Of a stretch of DNA of 64,000 nt, positions 46,278-55,833 are shown in pieces. The stretch lies in contig JAKADX010000002.1 in assembly GCA_021818505.1 (NCBI GenBank), forward strand, positions 1-64,000, in the 5' to 3' direction. The first letter of the stretch is position 1. Each line of letters begins with the position of its first letter. The position numbers were made by a program, and so were the translations under genes. This DNA comes from Pseudomonadota bacterium. Lineage in GTDB: Bacteria > Pseudomonadota > Alphaproteobacteria > Acetobacterales > Acetobacteraceae. The notes under the pieces are model-generated. The model saw only the letters and a program-made list of their open reading frames with translations, was not told the DNA's origin and ran no database searches.

Positions 46278-49200
46278 CTACGCCACGCGCGCCGCCGCCG
46301 GGTGCTCCGCCCAGTACCGCGCCCCGACCTCCGCCAGCCGCAGCGTCAGCTTCCCCTCGCGCGGCAGATGCAGCACGGCGTCGCCATCGGTCCAGCGCAG
46401 CCCCGGCTCCGGCGCGTGCCAGCCCTCGCCGAACGCGGCGCGCGGCAGCTTCCGCCCGCCAATCGTCAGCGCCGCCACCGGCACGCCCAGCCGCCGGTTG
46501 TCCGGGCCGAGGCCGAGCCAGGCAGGGACGAAGCTGCGGCTGCGCAGCCGCACCACCGACCCCTCGCGCACCACGCTCAGGCCGGCATCCTCGGTCAGCA
46601 CCGCGCCGAGCGCCTGCGCGCGGTCCAGCACCCGCGCGTGCGCGGCGGCGACGCGCGCACCGCCCAGCAGCAGCGGCGCGCAGGCCCGCTCGTCCCACGC
46701 CGCCGCGCCGGCAAAGTCGAGATGCAACGGCCGCACGCCGGCCTCGCCGTCGAATATCGCGCGGTTGCCGGTGTCCAGATAGCTCTCGGCCGGCAGCCCC
46801 TCGGCCAGCAGCACGGCGTGGCGGTCGAGTTCGATGTGTACGTAGTCGATCTGCGCGGGGAACTCCTGCGTGACGGTCGCGCCGTTCAGCAGCGCCTGCG
46901 CCTGGATCAGGACGCCGTCGAGGAAGATCGCGTGGTCGGGCGAAAGCCGCAGGTCGCGCGCGGGTGCGCCCTGTCCGATCGCGCCCGCGCGGATGCGGAT
47001 GGGGGCGGCGCGTTCCGGGCGGTCGTGGCGCAGCAGATCGACCGTGGTGCGGCCCACCCAGCGCACGCGCGCCGATCGCCATTCGCCGTCCTGCAAGGCC
47101 AACACTTCATCGCCTTCGCGCAGCGACTCCACCGGCCGCTCGCCCGCCGGGGTCGCGATGCGCGTGCCGGCGGCGTAGCAGGCCATATCGACCAACAGCG
47201 TGCCGCTGCCGGCATCCTTCATCAGTTGGAAGGTCGGCGCGGCGGGGGTGCTGAAGGTCAGCGTGGCCGACGTGCCGCCCTCCGTCACGGTCAGTTGGCC
47301 GCCGCTGATCGCGAAGCTGCCGCCGCTGACGAAGGCGAGGTTGGTGAAGTCGATGGTCTGGCCGCTGACCATGCCGGCGACCGCTGCGCCGGGCGTCGCG
47401 TTGCTGTCGAGTTGCAGCACCGCGCCGAGGCCGTTGCCGGCGAAGCCGATGACGCCCGTGGCCAGCCCGCCCGACGCGATTTCCAGCAACCCGCCGGCGG
47501 CGATCGTCGCGCCGTTGACCAGGCCGCCGGCATTCACCAGCAGCTTGCCGCCGGTGATGTTGGTCGCCGCGGCGGTGCCGTGGTTGAACACGGTTTCGTT
47601 GCCGCCCGCCCCGATCGCCGCGGCGCCGTCCACGCCGCCGCTCTGCACGTCCACCACGCCGGCATTGGCGATGCCCGCGCTGGTCTGGCTGCCGAACACG
47701 TTCTCCAGCCCGCCGCTGGCGATCAGGCTGCCGGACGCCCGGCCGCCGGTCTCGATCACCGCGTCGCCGCCGGAGATCTGGGCCGCGCTGGCGTAGCCGC
47801 CCGACATGACGTTGAAGTTGCCGCCGGCGAAGTCCTGCGTGTTCGTGGTGATGCCGCCGAAACTGACGACCTGCGTGCCGCTGATGCCGAGTGTCGCGCC
47901 GACCGCCGATCCGCCGGCCGAGACGATCTGCTGGCCGCCGTTCTCGATGTTGGTGCCGCTGGCACGGCCGCCGCTGCTGACGGTCTCGCTGCCGCCGTTC
48001 ACCGTGCCGCCGCTCTCGGTGCCGCCGCTGACCACGGACAGCGCGCCCGAGGCGTCGATGTTGGTGTTGCTCAGGCGGCCGGCGAACACCGCGCTGCCGC
48101 CGCTGCTGATCGTCAGGCTGACCGCGGAGGTGGCGATGTCGCCCGACATCGTGCCCATCAGGATCGCGCTGTTGATGACGGTCTGCCGCAGATCGACCAC
48201 TCCGCCGGACAGCACGGTGGCGGAGGCGATGACGCCGCCGGCTGCCGAGATCATGCCGCCCGAGGAGACGGTGGTGCCGATCGCATCGTCCTGCATCGAC
48301 GTCATCGACAGCTCGCCGCCGGCCTGCACCGTGGTCGCGCTGAGCGTGCCCTGCTGCGTCTGCAGCAGGCCGCCGCTGCCGATCATGGTCGCGATCGCGG
48401 CGGCGTTGACCTGAATCTCGGCCGTCCCGCCGGCGCCGACGCTGGTGTTGCTGGCGACACTGCCGCTGTTCTGCAACAGCAGCACGCCGGCGTAGTCCGT
48501 GCCGCTGGTCAGGCCGCTGGTGATGATCACGCCGGAGACGGTGCCGAACCCCTCCAGCGTCGCGCCGGAAATCAGGCCGCCCGACAGCGTGCCGCGGTCC
48601 AGCACGCTCTTGGTGCGCTCGCTCAGCGTTGCCGCGACGGCGGTGCCGCCCGCGTTGATGTCCAGCTCGCCGCTGCCCTCGATCAGCGCGGCGGAGGCGA
48701 CGCCGCCGGCCGAGACGACGAGCTGCCCGGCGCTGACGATCTGCGCCGCCGCCGTGCCGCCGGAGGAGACGGTGAAGGTGCCAAGCACGAAGGTGGACTG
48801 GGCGAGGCCGCCCGAGGAGACGATTTCCGCCCCGCCGGCGGAGACCGCGCCCCCGCTCTCCAGCCCGAGGCTGCCGACCGTCAGAGTGCCCCCGCTGACG
48901 GCCTCGTCGAGTGCGGAGCCACCGGCGGCGACGGTCAGCCGGCCGGCGGAGAGGATGCTGTTGGCGTCGATGCCGCCCGCCACCACCAGCTCGGTGCCGC
49001 CGTCGATCATCCCGATCTCGTGCCCGCCGCTGACCGTGAGCAGGCCGCCAGCGTCGATGGTCGTGCCGGTCATCGTGCCGAGATCGACGGCGGTGCCGGC
49101 GGAGGAGATGACCGCGGCAAAGGAATGGCCGCCGCTGCTCACCACCTGCTCGCCGCCCGCGACGATGGTGGTGCCGCTGGCCACGCCGCCGGGCAGGACG

Positions 49201-49637
49201 GTCTGCACCGCGCCGCCGCCGGACACCACGCTGCCATCGTCGGTGCCGCCCACCTGCTCGCTGCCCGAGGCCGCCACCGTGAGCCCGACGCCGGAGCCGC
49301 CGGCCAGGATGTTCTCCTGCCCGCCGCTCAGCACGGTCCCCGACACCTCGGTGCCGCCGCCCGACACCGTCTCCGTCCCGCCGGTGGAGATCGTCGTGCT
49401 GTCGGCGGAGCCGGACGAGACGGCCAGGACGCCGCCGCTGCTGACGAAGCTGCTGGCGACGATGCCGCCCAACTGTTCCAGCGTGCCGCCGTTGCTGATC
49501 ACGTTGCCGTTGGCGAACCCCGGCAGGATGAGGCCGCTGCCGGGAAACACCTGCACGATGCCACCCGACACGATGTCGGCGCCGACCAGTGCGGCGCCGT
49601 TGGTAACCGGATAAACGGTGCTGATGGTCGTTGCCAT
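46278..49637 (-). CDS. large AIDA-repeat protein with C-terminal Hint_2 domain
   Basis: This 1119-residue protein is made of about 800 residues of imperfect repeats rich in SGGTxxVSGGG, ISSGG and GGxxNxTxIxxGG motifs. These are typical of AIDA-type beta-helix passengers. A Hint domain starts at Cys820 (CYAAGTRIATPAGE); block B is LSPDHAIFLDG. The last 300 residues match the neighbouring gene closely. There is no signal peptide at the N-terminus (MATTISTVYPVTNG), so secretion by another route such as type I is suggested. Hint domains of this class may self-cleave, but the C-terminal Asn seen in inteins is not evident. Likely a surface or matrix adhesin, by inference. Confidence 0.85.
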   Translation of the reverse strand: MATTISTVYPVTNGAALVGADIVSGGIVQVFPGSGLILPGFANGNVISNGGTLEQLGGIVASSFVSSGGVLAVSSGSADSTTISTGGTETVSGGGTEVSGTVLSGGQENILAGGSGVGLTVAASGSEQVGGTDDGSVVSGGGAVQTVLPGGVASGTTIVAGGEQVVSSGGHSFAAVISSAGTAVDLGTMTGTTIDAGGLLTVSGGHEIGMIDGGTELVVAGGIDANSILSAGRLTVAAGGSALDEAVSGGTLTVGSLGLESGGAVSAGGAEIVSSGGLAQSTFVLGTFTVSSGGTAAAQIVSAGQLVVSAGGVASAALIEGSGELDINAGGTAVAATLSERTKSVLDRGTLSGGLISGATLEGFGTVSGVIITSGLTSGTDYAGVLLLQNSGSVASNTSVGAGGTAEIQVNAAAIATMIGSGGLLQTQQGTLSATTVQAGGELSMTSMQDDAIGTTVSSGGMISAAGGVIASATVLSGGVVDLRQTVINSAILMGTMSGDIATSAVSLTISSGGSAVFAGRLSNTNIDASGALSVVSGGTESGGTVNGGSETVSSGGRASGTNIENGGQQIVSAGGSAVGATLGISGTQVVSFGGITTNTQDFAGGNFNVMSGGYASAAQISGGDAVIETGGRASGSLIASGGLENVFGSQTSAGIANAGVVDVQSGGVDGAAAIGAGGNETVFNHGTAAATNITGGKLLVNAGGLVNGATIAAGGLLEIASGGLATGVIGFAGNGLGAVLQLDSNATPGAAVAGMVSGQTIDFTNLAFVSGGSFAISGGQLTVTEGGTSATLTFSTPAAPTFQLMKDAGSGTLLVDMACYAAGTRIATPAGERPVESLREGDEVLALQDGEWRSARVRWVGRTTVDLLRHDRPERAAPIRIRAGAIGQGAPARDLRLSPDHAIFLDGVLIQAQALLNGATVTQEFPAQIDYVHIELDRHAVLLAEGLPAESYLDTGNRAIFDGEAGVRPLHLDFAGAAAWDERACAPLLLGGARVAAAHARVLDRAQALGAVLTEDAGLSVVREGSVVRLRSRSFVPAWLGLGPDNRRLGVPVAALTIGGRKLPRAAFGEGWHAPEPGLRWTDGDAVLHLPREGKLTLRLAEVGARYWAEHPAAARVA

Positions 49638-49761
49638 GACGGACGCATCCTGGTTGCGGCGGGGACACGACTCCGCCAGCGTTATGGCTCGCGTGTCAAT
49701 CGCGATTTAGCGATTTCTCAACCGATGCAGACGCCGCCTCAGCGGAATATAACGGCGTCGA

Positions 49762-51750
49762 TCAGAGCCGCGACCCCACCCAGTACCGCGCCCCGACCTG
49801 CGCCCGCCGCAGCGTCAGCCTGCCCTCGCGCGGCAGGTGCAGCACCGCCGCCCCGTTGGTCCAGCGCAGCCCCGGCTCCGGCGCGTGCCAGCCCTCGCCG
49901 AACGTGGCGCGCGGCAGCTTCCGCCCGCCGATCGTCAGCGACGCCACCGCCACCCCCAGAAGCCGCCGGTCCGGGCCGAGGCCCAGCCACGCCGGCACGA
50001 AGCACCGGCTGACCAGCCGTGCCGTGGTGCCCTCACGCTCGATGCGCAGCGCCGCGTCCTCGGTCAGCAATGCCCCCAGCGCCTGCGCGCGCCCCAGCAC
50101 CCGCGCGTGCAGCGCCGCCACCCGCGCCCCGCCCAGCAGCAGCGGCGCGCAGGCCCGCTCGTCCCACGCCGCCGCCCCGGCGGCGTCCAGGTCGGTCGTG
50201 CCGCCGGCGAAGCTCGCGCGGTTGCCGGTGTCCAGATAGCTCTCCGCCGGCAGCCCCTCGGCGAGCAGCACGGCGTGGCGATCGAGTTCGACATGCACAT
50301 AGGCGATGCGGGCAGGGAACTCCTGCACGACGCTCGCGCCGTTCAGCAGCGCCCGCGCCTGCACCAGCACGCCGTCGAGGAAGATCGCGTGATCGGGCGA
50401 AAGCCACAGGTCGCGCGACGGCACGCCCGGTCCGATCGCGCCCGCGCGGATGCGGATGGGGGCGGCGCGCTCGGGGCGCGGATGGCGCGCCAGGTCGATC
50501 ATGCCGCGCCCGACCCAGCGCACGCGCGCGGGTCGCCATGTGCCGTCCTGCAAGGCGAGCACGTGATCGCCTTCGCGCAGCGCCTCCACCGGCGCCTCGC
50601 CCGCAGGGGTCGCGATGCGCGTGCCGGCGGCGTAGCAGGCGATCTCGACCAGCGTGCCGCCGGTGCCGTCCGGGGTCGCGGCCAGCCGCACGTGCTGCGA
50701 CGCGGCGGCGGCGGCCAGCGCGCCGTACAGCGCCAGGCTGCCGGGGGCGGCGACGAAGCCGAAATCCACCGCGTCGCCCGGCGCCAGCCCGGCGGGCACC
50801 GCCGCGCAGGCCGCCGGGTCGGCCAGTTCCAGCGTCGCGTCGGCGCCGAACCCGACCGTCAGCCCCGCGCCCAGCGCGTCCGCCGCGAACAGCGTCGCCC
50901 CCGCGCCGATCGCGAGCGTGCCGCTGCCCGAGGCCGCGCCGAACAGCGCCAGCGCGCCGCCCTGCGCCGCCAGCACGCCCGCGCAGTCCAGCGCCGCGTC
51001 GATCCGCCCCGCGCCCGCCAGCGTCGCCCCGCCGCCGATCGCGACCGTCCCGGCCGAAGCCGCCGCGTCGCCCAGCGCCACCGCCCCCTCGACCACCAGC
51101 GAGCCGGCGAGCGCGACCGTGCCGGCCGCCAGCGTCGCCCCCGGCAGCACCGTGAACAGCCCGCCCACCTCCAGGCTGCCCACCTCCAGGCTGCCCGCCA
51201 GCGCCACGCGGCCGCCCGCCACCGCCGCTGTCGCCGTGCCGCTGCCGCTCTCCAGCCCCGCCAGCGTCAGCGTGCCGGCGGCGGCGGGCAGGGGGGTGGG
51301 GGTCGCCAGCGTGACCGCCGTGCCGCCCATCCCGTCCGGCTGGGCGAGGAACACGTCGCCGCCGAAGCTGCCCGGCAGCAGCAGCGCCAGCGTCGCCGCC
51401 CCGGTCAGCGTCAGCGTGCCCGCCGCCCAGGAAGCGCCGGTGAAGCCGGCATCGGCGATGTCGAGCACATCGAGGCTGGCGAAGCCGCTGATCGGCCCGG
51501 CGAAGCCCGGCGCGGCGGAGAACAGTTCCAGCGTGCCGGCGGCACCCGCGAACGCGGCGGTGACCCCGGCCGCCACCGGCGCGGCGGCGAACAGCGTCGC
51601 CCCGGCGCCGATCGCCAGCGTCCCGCTGCCGGACACCGGCGCGAACAGCGCGAGCGTCGTCGCATCCGCCAGCACCCCGCCGGTCAGCGTCACCGGCGTG
51701 TCGATCCGTCCTGATTCGGTCAGCGTCACGGCCGCGATCATGGCGGCCAA
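49762..51750 (-). CDS. Hint_2-domain protein with Ala/Gly-rich N-terminal beta-repeat region
   Basis: This is a 662-residue paralogue of the preceding protein. The first 365 residues are repetitive (GSGTLAIGAGATLFAA occurs twice, plus ATLAAGTVALAGSL-like motifs), as in a beta-helix or haemagglutinin-type stalk. The Hint domain begins at Cys372 (CYAAGTRIATPAGE) with block B LSPDHAIFLDG. The C-terminal 290 residues are nearly the same as in the 46278-49637 protein. ATG 51750 is taken; ATG 51741 is also possible. No signal peptide is visible. Function unknown; surface display is inferred. Confidence 0.83.
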   Translation of the reverse strand: MAAMIAAVTLTESGRIDTPVTLTGGVLADATTLALFAPVSGSGTLAIGAGATLFAAAPVAAGVTAAFAGAAGTLELFSAAPGFAGPISGFASLDVLDIADAGFTGASWAAGTLTLTGAATLALLLPGSFGGDVFLAQPDGMGGTAVTLATPTPLPAAAGTLTLAGLESGSGTATAAVAGGRVALAGSLEVGSLEVGGLFTVLPGATLAAGTVALAGSLVVEGAVALGDAAASAGTVAIGGGATLAGAGRIDAALDCAGVLAAQGGALALFGAASGSGTLAIGAGATLFAADALGAGLTVGFGADATLELADPAACAAVPAGLAPGDAVDFGFVAAPGSLALYGALAAAAASQHVRLAATPDGTGGTLVEIACYAAGTRIATPAGEAPVEALREGDHVLALQDGTWRPARVRWVGRGMIDLARHPRPERAAPIRIRAGAIGPGVPSRDLWLSPDHAIFLDGVLVQARALLNGASVVQEFPARIAYVHVELDRHAVLLAEGLPAESYLDTGNRASFAGGTTDLDAAGAAAWDERACAPLLLGGARVAALHARVLGRAQALGALLTEDAALRIEREGTTARLVSRCFVPAWLGLGPDRRLLGVAVASLTIGGRKLPRATFGEGWHAPEPGLRWTNGAAVLHLPREGRLTLRRAQVGARYWVGSRL

Positions 51751-51777
51751 GGATGAACGTTCCGCTTGCGCGACGCT

Positions 51778-51838
51778 CCCTCACCCGGCGCCTCGCACAC
51801 CACCCTCTCCCACGTGCGGGAGAGGGCCGGGGTGAGGG
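51778..51838. repeat. single REP-like palindrome
   Basis: CCCTCTCCC and GGGAGAGGG (51803-51811 and 51818-51826) pair around acgtgc and are flanked by CCCTCACCC (51778-51786) and GGGTGAGGG (51830-51838). It is the same family as the pair at 28373-28481. It sits between a Hint gene start and the end of the upstream VWA-like gene. Confidence 0.78.
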
Positions 51839-51851
51839 CGTGCCCCCGGCG

Positions 51852-52571
51852 TCAGCGCGCCGCGATCTCCTCGATCAGCTTGCGCGTCATCGCGTGGCCG
51901 AAATCGGCGAAGGCGTGGACCTCCAGCACGAACGCGCCGGGGCCGCCGACGACATGGGCGCGATACCAGTTGGTCAGCCCGCCCGGCGGCTGCGTGTGGG
52001 CATAGACGTAGTTGACCGGATGATCGTTGATGATGGTCAGGCCGTTGACGGTGATGCCCGCCGCCACTGCCTTGTCGCGCTCGGCGTCCACGTTCGGGCC
52101 GGAATTGGCGGTGCCGTCGCCGCACACGTCGATCACCTGCCGCGCGCCCTTGAAGCCGGAGGCGGCGAGGTCGGCGATCGCCATCTCGATCCCCGCGCCG
52201 ATCGCGGTGCGTCCGCGGAAGCTGCGGGGTGCCGCGAGCAGCCGGTCGGCGAAGGCGCGCGCCGTGGCGTCATCGCGGATCACCGTCCAGTCGAGCACGG
52301 TGCGCACCTCGCCGAACGAGGCGAACTCGACATAGGCGACCGCGACCGCGCCGGCCGGCCCGCCGCGGATGGCGGCGATCACGCGCGGGTCAGTGAAGGC
52401 GGCGTGATAGCCGTGCTTCTGCAGGTCGAACTCCGCATCATCGACGCTGCGGGAGACGTCGCTGACCAGCACCAGCGCGACATCGACCGGCCCGTCCTCC
52501 GCCGGTTCCGCCGCGCGCGCGGGCGCGGCGAGGGCGAGCAGGGCGCACAGCAGCGGCACGACCAGGCGCAT
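51852..52571 (-). CDS. DUF1194 (von Willebrand A-like) exported protein
   Basis: This 239-residue protein has a signal peptide (residues 1-21, ending APARA) and a VWA-like fold. The metal-site start is VDVALVLVSDVSRSVDDAEF (DxSxS pattern), with FRGRTAIGAGIEMAIADL and VIDVCGDGTANSGPNV continuing the MIDAS residues. DUF1194 proteins are of unknown function. ATG 52571 was chosen for the clean signal peptide; the frame extends further upstream to 52628. It is divergent from the DUF1254 gene. Confidence 0.88.
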   Translation of the reverse strand: MRLVVPLLCALLALAAPARAAEPAEDGPVDVALVLVSDVSRSVDDAEFDLQKHGYHAAFTDPRVIAAIRGGPAGAVAVAYVEFASFGEVRTVLDWTVIRDDATARAFADRLLAAPRSFRGRTAIGAGIEMAIADLAASGFKGARQVIDVCGDGTANSGPNVDAERDKAVAAGITVNGLTIINDHPVNYVYAHTQPPGGLTNWYRAHVVGGPGAFVLEVHAFADFGHAMTRKLIEEIAAR

Positions 52572-52690
52572 GGCGGCAGCGTCGCGCCAACCGCCCGACG
52601 CTGCCAAGCAAAATCGCCGCACGGTCATGTGTGCGCGCGCGCATCTCCGGATCGGCTACGCCGAATGACGAACAGTTCAGGATTCGTGCG

Positions 52691-54133
52691 ATGGCGCTTG
52701 ACCGGTTCGTCCGGCTGCTCGTCCGTGCCGCCCTGGCGGCGGCGCTGCTCACCGCCGCGGTCCCGGCCGGCGTCCGCGCCGAGGCCGCGATCGGCGCGGC
52801 CGAGGCGCACGACATCGGCGTGCAGGCCTATGTCTATCTCTATCCGCTGGTGACGATGGAACTGACGCGGCGGCAACTGACGAATGTCGCGCGGGCGGAG
52901 GGCATTCACGCGCCGGCCAACGCCTTCGCCAACATCCCGGCCTATCCGGCGGCGGACATGCGCGCCGTGGTGCGGCCCAATTTCGACACGCTCTATTCCA
53001 GCGCCTGGCTCGACCTGACCGACGGGCCGGTGATCGTCTCGGCGCCGGATACGCAGGGCCGCTACTACCTGCTGCCGATGCTGGACATGTGGACCGACGT
53101 GTTCGCCTCGCCCGGCTGGCGCACCACGGGCACGGCGGCGCATGACTGGGCGGTGGTGCCGCCGGGCTGGCACGGCACGCTGCCCGAGGGCGTGGACCGG
53201 ATCGACGCGCCCACGCCGCATGTCTGGATCATCGGGCGCACCAGGACCGACGGGCCGGCGGACTACGACGCGGTGCACGCGATCCAGGCCGGCTTCCGCG
53301 CGACACCGCTCTCGCTTTGGGGCAAGCCGGAGCAGCCGGTCGCGGGCACGGTCGATCCCGCGGTGGACATGACGACGCCGCCGAAGGAGCAGGTCGAGTC
53401 CATGCCGGCCGAAAAGTTCTTCGCCGAAGCCGCCGACGTGCTGAAGCGCCAGCCGCCGCACCTGACCGACCAGCCGATCATGGCCCTAATGCGCCGCATC
53501 GGCCTCGTGCCCGGCCAGGACTACGACCTTGCGAAACAGTCGCCGGCCGTGCGGCAGGCGCTGGCGGGCGCGCCGGAGGACGCGCTGCACCTGATGGCGT
53601 GGAAAGTAAAAACCCTCGCCCGCGTGGCGAATGCCTGGTCGATGAACACCGACACGATGGGCGTCTATGGCGACTACTACCTCAAGCGCGCGATCGTGGC
53701 ACAGCTCGGGCTGGGGGCGAACCTGCCGGAGGATGCGATCTATCCGCTCAATCTCGGCGACGCGGCCGGCCGCCCGCTCGACGGCGCCAGCGACTACGTC
53801 ATCCATTTCGCCAAGGGCCAGCTTCCGCCCGCCTCCGCGTTCTGGTCGGTGACGCTCTATGACCCGCAGGGCTATCAGGTCGCCAACCCGATCAACCGGT
53901 TTGCGGTCAGCAGTTGGATGAGGCTGAACACCAACCCCGACGGCTCGCTCGACCTCATCATCCAGAACGCCGATCCGGGGCCGGCGAAGCGCGCCAACTG
54001 GCTGCCGGCGCCGAAGGGGCCGTTCAACCTGACGATGCGCCTCTACGCGCCGCAGCGCGCGGCGCTGGTGGGCGAATGGAACCCCCCGCCGGTGGAGCGG
54101 GCCGAGCCAGTCGCGATGCAGGCGGCGCAGTGA
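52691..54133 (+). CDS. DUF1254/DUF1214-domain exported protein
   Basis: This 480-residue protein has a signal peptide (residues 1-30, ending GVRA). The DUF1254 domain comes first ([52 protein letters not shown]). The DUF1214 domain is C-terminal ([56 protein letters not shown]). This pairing is common in proteobacterial periplasmic proteins of unknown role. Start ATG 52691 lies well inside a longer frame. A cupin gene converges from the opposite strand 27 bp after the stop. Confidence 0.9.
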   Translation: MALDRFVRLLVRAALAAALLTAAVPAGVRAEAAIGAAEAHDIGVQAYVYLYPLVTMELTRRQLTNVARAEGIHAPANAFANIPAYPAADMRAVVRPNFDTLYSSAWLDLTDGPVIVSAPDTQGRYYLLPMLDMWTDVFASPGWRTTGTAAHDWAVVPPGWHGTLPEGVDRIDAPTPHVWIIGRTRTDGPADYDAVHAIQAGFRATPLSLWGKPEQPVAGTVDPAVDMTTPPKEQVESMPAEKFFAEAADVLKRQPPHLTDQPIMALMRRIGLVPGQDYDLAKQSPAVRQALAGAPEDALHLMAWKVKTLARVANAWSMNTDTMGVYGDYYLKRAIVAQLGLGANLPEDAIYPLNLGDAAGRPLDGASDYVIHFAKGQLPPASAFWSVTLYDPQGYQVANPINRFAVSSWMRLNTNPDGSLDLIIQNADPGPAKRANWLPAPKGPFNLTMRLYAPQRAALVGEWNPPPVERAEPVAMQAAQ

Positions 54134-54160
54134 GCGCGGCGCGGGTCAGCGGCGATACTT

Positions 54161-54556
54161 TCAGCGCCGGTATTGGGCGTCGCTGACCTGCTCCATCCAG
54201 GTCACGGCCGCGCCGTCGAGCCGTTCCTGGATGGCGATGTGGCTCATCCCCGTGGTCGGGGTCGCGCCGTGCCAGTGCTTCTCGCCGGGCGCGAACCAGA
54301 CCACGTCGCCGGGGCGGATGTCCTCGATCGGCCCGCCCTCGCGCTGCGCCCAGCCGCAGCCGGCGGTGACGATCAGCGTCTGACCCAGCGGGTGGGTGTG
54401 CCACGCCGTGCGCGCCCCCGGCTCGAACGTCACCAGCGCCATCGCCACGCGCGCCGGCTCCGGCGGGCTGTTCAGCGGGTCGATGCGCACCGCGCCGGTG
54501 AAATACTCCGCCGGTCCCTTGCCCGAGGGCCGCGCGCCGCTGCGCCAGATGTCCAT
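54161..54556 (-). CDS. small cupin-domain protein
   Basis: This 131-residue single cupin has the metal motif [16 protein letters not shown] (two His) with the later Glu/His positions [15 protein letters not shown]. It resembles the cupins annotated as quercetin dioxygenase-like or carboxymuconolactone-associated proteins (for example SIGAP-type), which often follow MDIxR starts. Start ATG 54556 is preferred to one upstream in the same frame. Enzymatic activity is unknown. Confidence 0.85.
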   Translation of the reverse strand: MDIWRSGARPSGKGPAEYFTGAVRIDPLNSPPEPARVAMALVTFEPGARTAWHTHPLGQTLIVTAGCGWAQREGGPIEDIRPGDVVWFAPGEKHWHGATPTTGMSHIAIQERLDGAAVTWMEQVSDAQYRR

Positions 54557-54626
54557 GATGATGCCTCCGTGGTTGCGGGGTGCGCGGCCCAGCATGCCGC
54601 ACATGACGGCGCCGGCGAAGCGGGGA

Positions 54627-54832
54627 TGGTCTTGCGGCCGGATCGACCCGGCCCGAAAACGGCAACGCCGGCCAGGAATCGGCCTGGCCGGCGCTTCGAA
54701 GGGAGACCGGCATGATCCACCATGCATGGCTCCTGCCGATGATTGTCGTGACGGTGGCCGTCAAGGTCAAGATCACGATCCGCAGGCGGTAGGGCGGGGC
54801 CGGTCCGGCAACGGTCCGGCCCTCCCCTCGGG
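54627..54832 (+). repeat. 206-bp repeated element, copy A
   Basis: This is about 88 percent identical to copy B (56134-56339), same length and orientation. In order it holds: tcttgcggccggatcgac; a perfect 11-bp hairpin CGCCGGCCAGG/CCTGGCCGGCG (54666-54693, loop 6); a gggag RBS; a 26-codon ORF; and a second 11-bp hairpin with one mismatch (54797-54822), followed by ctccc. The loop differs from copy B by one base, and the downstream mismatch T-T is T-G in copy B. The element is inserted between the cupin gene and the CBS-like gene. No transposase is present. Confidence 0.85.
54712..54792 (+). CDS. candidate 26-residue hydrophobic basic peptide in repeat copy A
   Basis: ATG 54712 follows gggag by seven bases. 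The peptide is a histidine/Trp start, then [16 protein letters not shown] and IRRR, a short beta- or helix-forming hydrophobic stretch with a basic end. Between the two repeat copies the codons differ at synonymous sites (ACG/ACC, ATC/ATT, AGG/CGG) as well as at four replacement sites (M/L, I/S, V/I, R/W), which is consistent with translation. It could be a small membrane peptide or a leader peptide. I give it moderate trust only. Confidence 0.45.
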   Translation: MIHHAWLLPMIVVTVAVKVKITIRRR

Positions 54833-54916
54833 CGGTGCGTGGTCACATCTGCGATCGGATCGCGCCGTCAGTTCCGCAATGCCGTACATCATGCCGCGAC
54901 GAGCGGGGGAGGCGGC

Positions 54917-55741
54917 ATGAAGACCGACTGGCTGACCGCGAACGCCGATTGGCTGACGGCGGCGGTGGCGATCCTGGTCCTCGCCTTCGTCGTCGGCGTG
55001 CGCGCCGTGAGCCGCGGCAATGTCGAGATCAGGCTGAACGACGCCGTCATTGCGGTGCTGGCGGCGTTCCTGGTGCTGTTCATGTCCGGGCGGATCGACA
55101 AGTTCGTCGTCAGCAGCCAGGGAGTCACCGTCGAGTCGGCCAAGCGGGCGATCCTCGCCGCCTCGGCGCAACCGATCCGCCAGCAGGTCTCGCCGCTGCC
55201 GGTGGCACCGATCGAGGAGTCGCTGAAGGGCGGCGCGGACATGATCCCCTCGGTGGTCGCGCGCGGCGTCGGCAGCCTGGACTTCCTGCTGGGCGCCAAT
55301 GCCTACGTGCCGCAGGTGGTGCAGAAATACCTTGAGACGCTGAGCGCCTATCCGTTCTTCCGCTTCGTCACGCTGCTGACGCCGGACGGCCGGGTGGCGG
55401 GCTTCATCGACGCGCGCCGGCTGCTCGCCGCGTTGCAGGCGAGGGCGCAGGGCCAGTCCTTTGAGAGCTTCGCCGCCGCGGTCAATCGCGGCGACACGGC
55501 CCAGCTTGCCAAACTCCCCGGCTTCCTGCCCGCCGCCGCCGCCGTCACGCCGCAGAGCGACAAGCGCGAGGTGCTGGCGCGGATGGAGAAGCTCGGCACC
55601 GACTGGCTGCCGGTGCTCGGCCCCGACGGCAAGCTCGCGGGCGTGGTCGATCGCTCGCGGCTGACGGCGAGCCTGATCCTGGACGTGGCCAACCAGTTGC
55701 AGGCGGGGGACGCGGGCAGCACAGGGGCGCCCGCCAGATAG
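54917..55741 (+). CDS. membrane protein with CBS-like C-terminal domain
   Basis: This 274-residue protein has two N-terminal helices (about residues 13-28 and 45-60). A stretch with VSSQGVTVESAKRAILAA and a C-terminal region follow, in which FRFVTLLTPDGRVAGFIDARRL and WLPVLGPDGKLAGVVDRSRL form two CBS-like half-motifs (LxPDGRVxGxxD). It may sense nucleotides or ions at the membrane. It lies between the two repeat copies. The ATG follows a gggga RBS. Family not certain. Confidence 0.78.
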   Translation: MKTDWLTANADWLTAAVAILVLAFVVGVRAVSRGNVEIRLNDAVIAVLAAFLVLFMSGRIDKFVVSSQGVTVESAKRAILAASAQPIRQQVSPLPVAPIEESLKGGADMIPSVVARGVGSLDFLLGANAYVPQVVQKYLETLSAYPFFRFVTLLTPDGRVAGFIDARRLLAALQARAQGQSFESFAAAVNRGDTAQLAKLPGFLPAAAAVTPQSDKREVLARMEKLGTDWLPVLGPDGKLAGVVDRSRLTASLILDVANQLQAGDAGSTGAPAR

Positions 55742-55833
55742 CGGTGCGCACCCGCGCAACGGTCGGCCGCACCTTGTCCTGACGGCGGCGGGCTCTACCT
55801 TGCGCGGTTGCCAGAACAGCCGGCGGTATCGCC

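Noticed and set aside
46053-50012. Plus-strand open frame of 1319 codons
   Set aside because: Antisense to the AIDA-repeat Hint gene and overlapping the LLM oxidoreductase gene. It has no recognisable motif, whereas the minus frame has Hint and AIDA motifs.
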